From: Bacillota bacterium
GTDB lineage: Bacteria; Bacillota_E; RBS10-35; JAJYVN01
Reading direction: 5' to 3'
NCBI GenBank assembly: GCA_021846605.1
Contig: JAJZWQ010000001.1
Coordinates: 1 to 64,000 of the forward strand
DNA: 64,000 bases
Both the position numbers and the translations under genes were made by a program. Below the pieces are notes generated by a model. That model was not told the origin of the DNA. It ran no database searches and saw only the letters and a list, made by a program, of their open reading frames with translations. Shown here one piece after another: positions 63,168 through 64,000 of this stretch (its first letter is position 1; every line of letters begins with the position of its first letter).

Positions 63168-63587
63168 ATGATCGTCGGGACGGGGTGCGACCTCACGCCC
63201 GTCGCCCGCCTCCAGTCCGCCTGCGAGCGGCGGCCCTCGTTGCTCGGCCGGCTGTTCACGCCGGCCGAACTGGCGGGCGCCGAGGCGGCCGGCGCCCACC
63301 GCTGGGAGCGCCTGGCGGGGATCTTCGCCGCCAAGGAGTCGGTGCTCAAGGCCCTGGGCACGGGGATGCGCGTGCCCTTTGCCGACCTGGAGGTCGGACA
63401 CGACCCCGCCGGGCGCCCCGTCCTGCACCTGCGGGGCGCCGCGGAACAGGTGGCGCGTGCGCTGGATGTCGCGCACCTGCACATCAGCATCTCGCACGCC
63501 GGGGGCATGGCCCTGGCCACCGCCGTCGCCGAGGCGGACCGCTCCGCCTCACCCCCCGCCCTGGAACAGCGCGGCCCCGCACGATAA
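63168..63587 (+). CDS. acpS: Holo-[acyl-carrier-protein] synthase AcpS
   Basis: A 139-residue AcpS that transfers 4'-phosphopantetheine from CoA to acyl carrier protein. Key motifs are MIVGTGCDLTPVARL with the magnesium Asp (residue 8) and GIFAAKESVLKALGTGM with the second acidic residue (about 57), followed by HISISHAGGMALATAVAE. The ribosome binding site, GGAG at 63159-63162, lies in repeat copy B, which ends right before the ATG. nnr follows after 56 bp. AcpS-nnr is a common pair in Bacillota. Confidence 0.93.
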   Translation: MIVGTGCDLTPVARLQSACERRPSLLGRLFTPAELAGAEAAGAHRWERLAGIFAAKESVLKALGTGMRVPFADLEVGHDPAGRPVLHLRGAAEQVARALDVAHLHISISHAGGMALATAVAEADRSASPPALEQRGPAR

Positions 63588-63643
63588 TCTACGGTTCGGC
63601 TGCGGACAGGCCGGTGGCCGCGTCCGGCCGCGGGGGTGCAGAC

Positions 63644-64000
63644 ATGCGCTTACTCGGTGTGGAGGCCATGCGCGAACTGGATCGCCGGGCCGTGACCGAT
63701 CTCGGGCTCGACGTCCAACTCCTGATGGAGGTCGCCGGTGCGGCCCTGGCGCGTCACGCGCGGGAGATGCGGGCGGGGAGCCCGGGTCCCGCCCTGCTGC
63801 TGATCGGCGGCGGCCACAACGGCGGGGACGGACTGGTGGCCGCCCGCCACCTCCAGGCGGCCGGCGTGCCGGCGCACGTCCTCTTCTGGGCGGAAGCGGA
63901 CCGCTTGCCGCCCGCTGCCCGGCGCAACCTGGACCTGCTGCGCCGGGCAGCGGGACCCCTGACCGCGCGGCCCTCCCCCCCGGAGGTGGCCCGCCTGGCG
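63644..64000 (+). CDS. nnr: NAD(P)H-hydrate epimerase/dehydratase (YjeF/Nnr), 5-prime part
   Basis: The first 119 residues of a YjeF N-domain protein, cut by the window edge. MRLLGVEAMRELDRRAVTDL leads to LLMEVAGAALARHARE and then the nucleotide-binding LLIGGGHNGGDGLVAARHL (about residues 46-64), which is the epimerase signature for damaged NAD(P)HX repair. Whether the C-terminal ribokinase-like dehydratase is fused cannot be seen. ATG 63644 is the start; a usable ribosome binding site is not obvious. It follows acpS on the same strand. Confidence 0.9.
   Translation, partial: MRLLGVEAMRELDRRAVTDLGLDVQLLMEVAGAALARHAREMRAGSPGPALLLIGGGHNGGDGLVAARHLQAAGVPAHVLFWAEADRLPPAARRNLDLLRRAAGPLTARPSPPEVARLA

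Overview
The window is a GC-rich bacterial chromosome segment, most likely from a deep-branching Bacillota (Sulfobacillus/Thermaerobacter/Symbiobacterium type of organism). The case for this is gene order (long-form hpf, then secA, then prfB; ftsE-ftsX-ctp; a DUF5693 protein followed by csaB), many GTG and TTG starts behind strong GGAGG sites, a sortase-like surface protein, and an 11-subunit NuoA-N complex without the NADH module. This is inference from gene content; no rRNA or tRNA gene is present to confirm it.

Layout. 1-320: end of a TnpB gene and its right end. 342-2492: RNA methyltransferases. 2563-6504: a sortase-type surface protein and a Tat-exported GH2 glycosidase, separated by a 330-bp repeat. 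6574-10230: trxB, rpiA, metF and an aquaporin-like channel. 10411-13581: S-layer anchoring module (DUF5693, csaB). 13600-14772: a TnpB relic and a small membrane-anchored protein. 15095-18158: ftsE, ftsX and a C-terminal processing protease. 18155-22327: metabolic and peptidase-like genes. 22348-33613: uvrB, an rRNA methyltransferase-like gene, hpf, two unknown genes, secA, prfB with a programmed frameshift site, a WecG/TagA glycosyltransferase and a PAP2-like pseudoenzyme. 33711-43972: nuoABCDHIJKLMN behind a consensus promoter. 44081-45224: nrdR and lepB.

45225-49190 is an accessory stretch: a noncoding gap, a histidine phosphatase, a sigma-factor gene broken by one extra base and flanked by imperfect inverted repeats, a transposase relic, and a small zinc-finger protein. 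49308-53334 (minus strand) is a Gld-type ABC system. 53497-57453 holds UbiD, UbiA and UbiX family genes that look like late menaquinone synthesis. 57517-64000 has a sedolisin-like peptidase, cca, lpd, an iron-responsive pair (Fur-family regulator and VIT/MbfA-type exporter), acpS and the start of nnr.

The most interesting signal is a pair of about 310-330-bp repeats (3652-3981 and 62859-63167). Each is closely related to the other, begins GTCAG, carries similar GC stem-loops at both ends, lacks a selected protein, and stops exactly in front of an ATGA whose ATG is the start codon of the next gene. This fits stand-alone HEARO-type (IscB/IsrB omega-RNA) elements that inserted at start codons and now supply the ribosome binding site of the genes they displaced.
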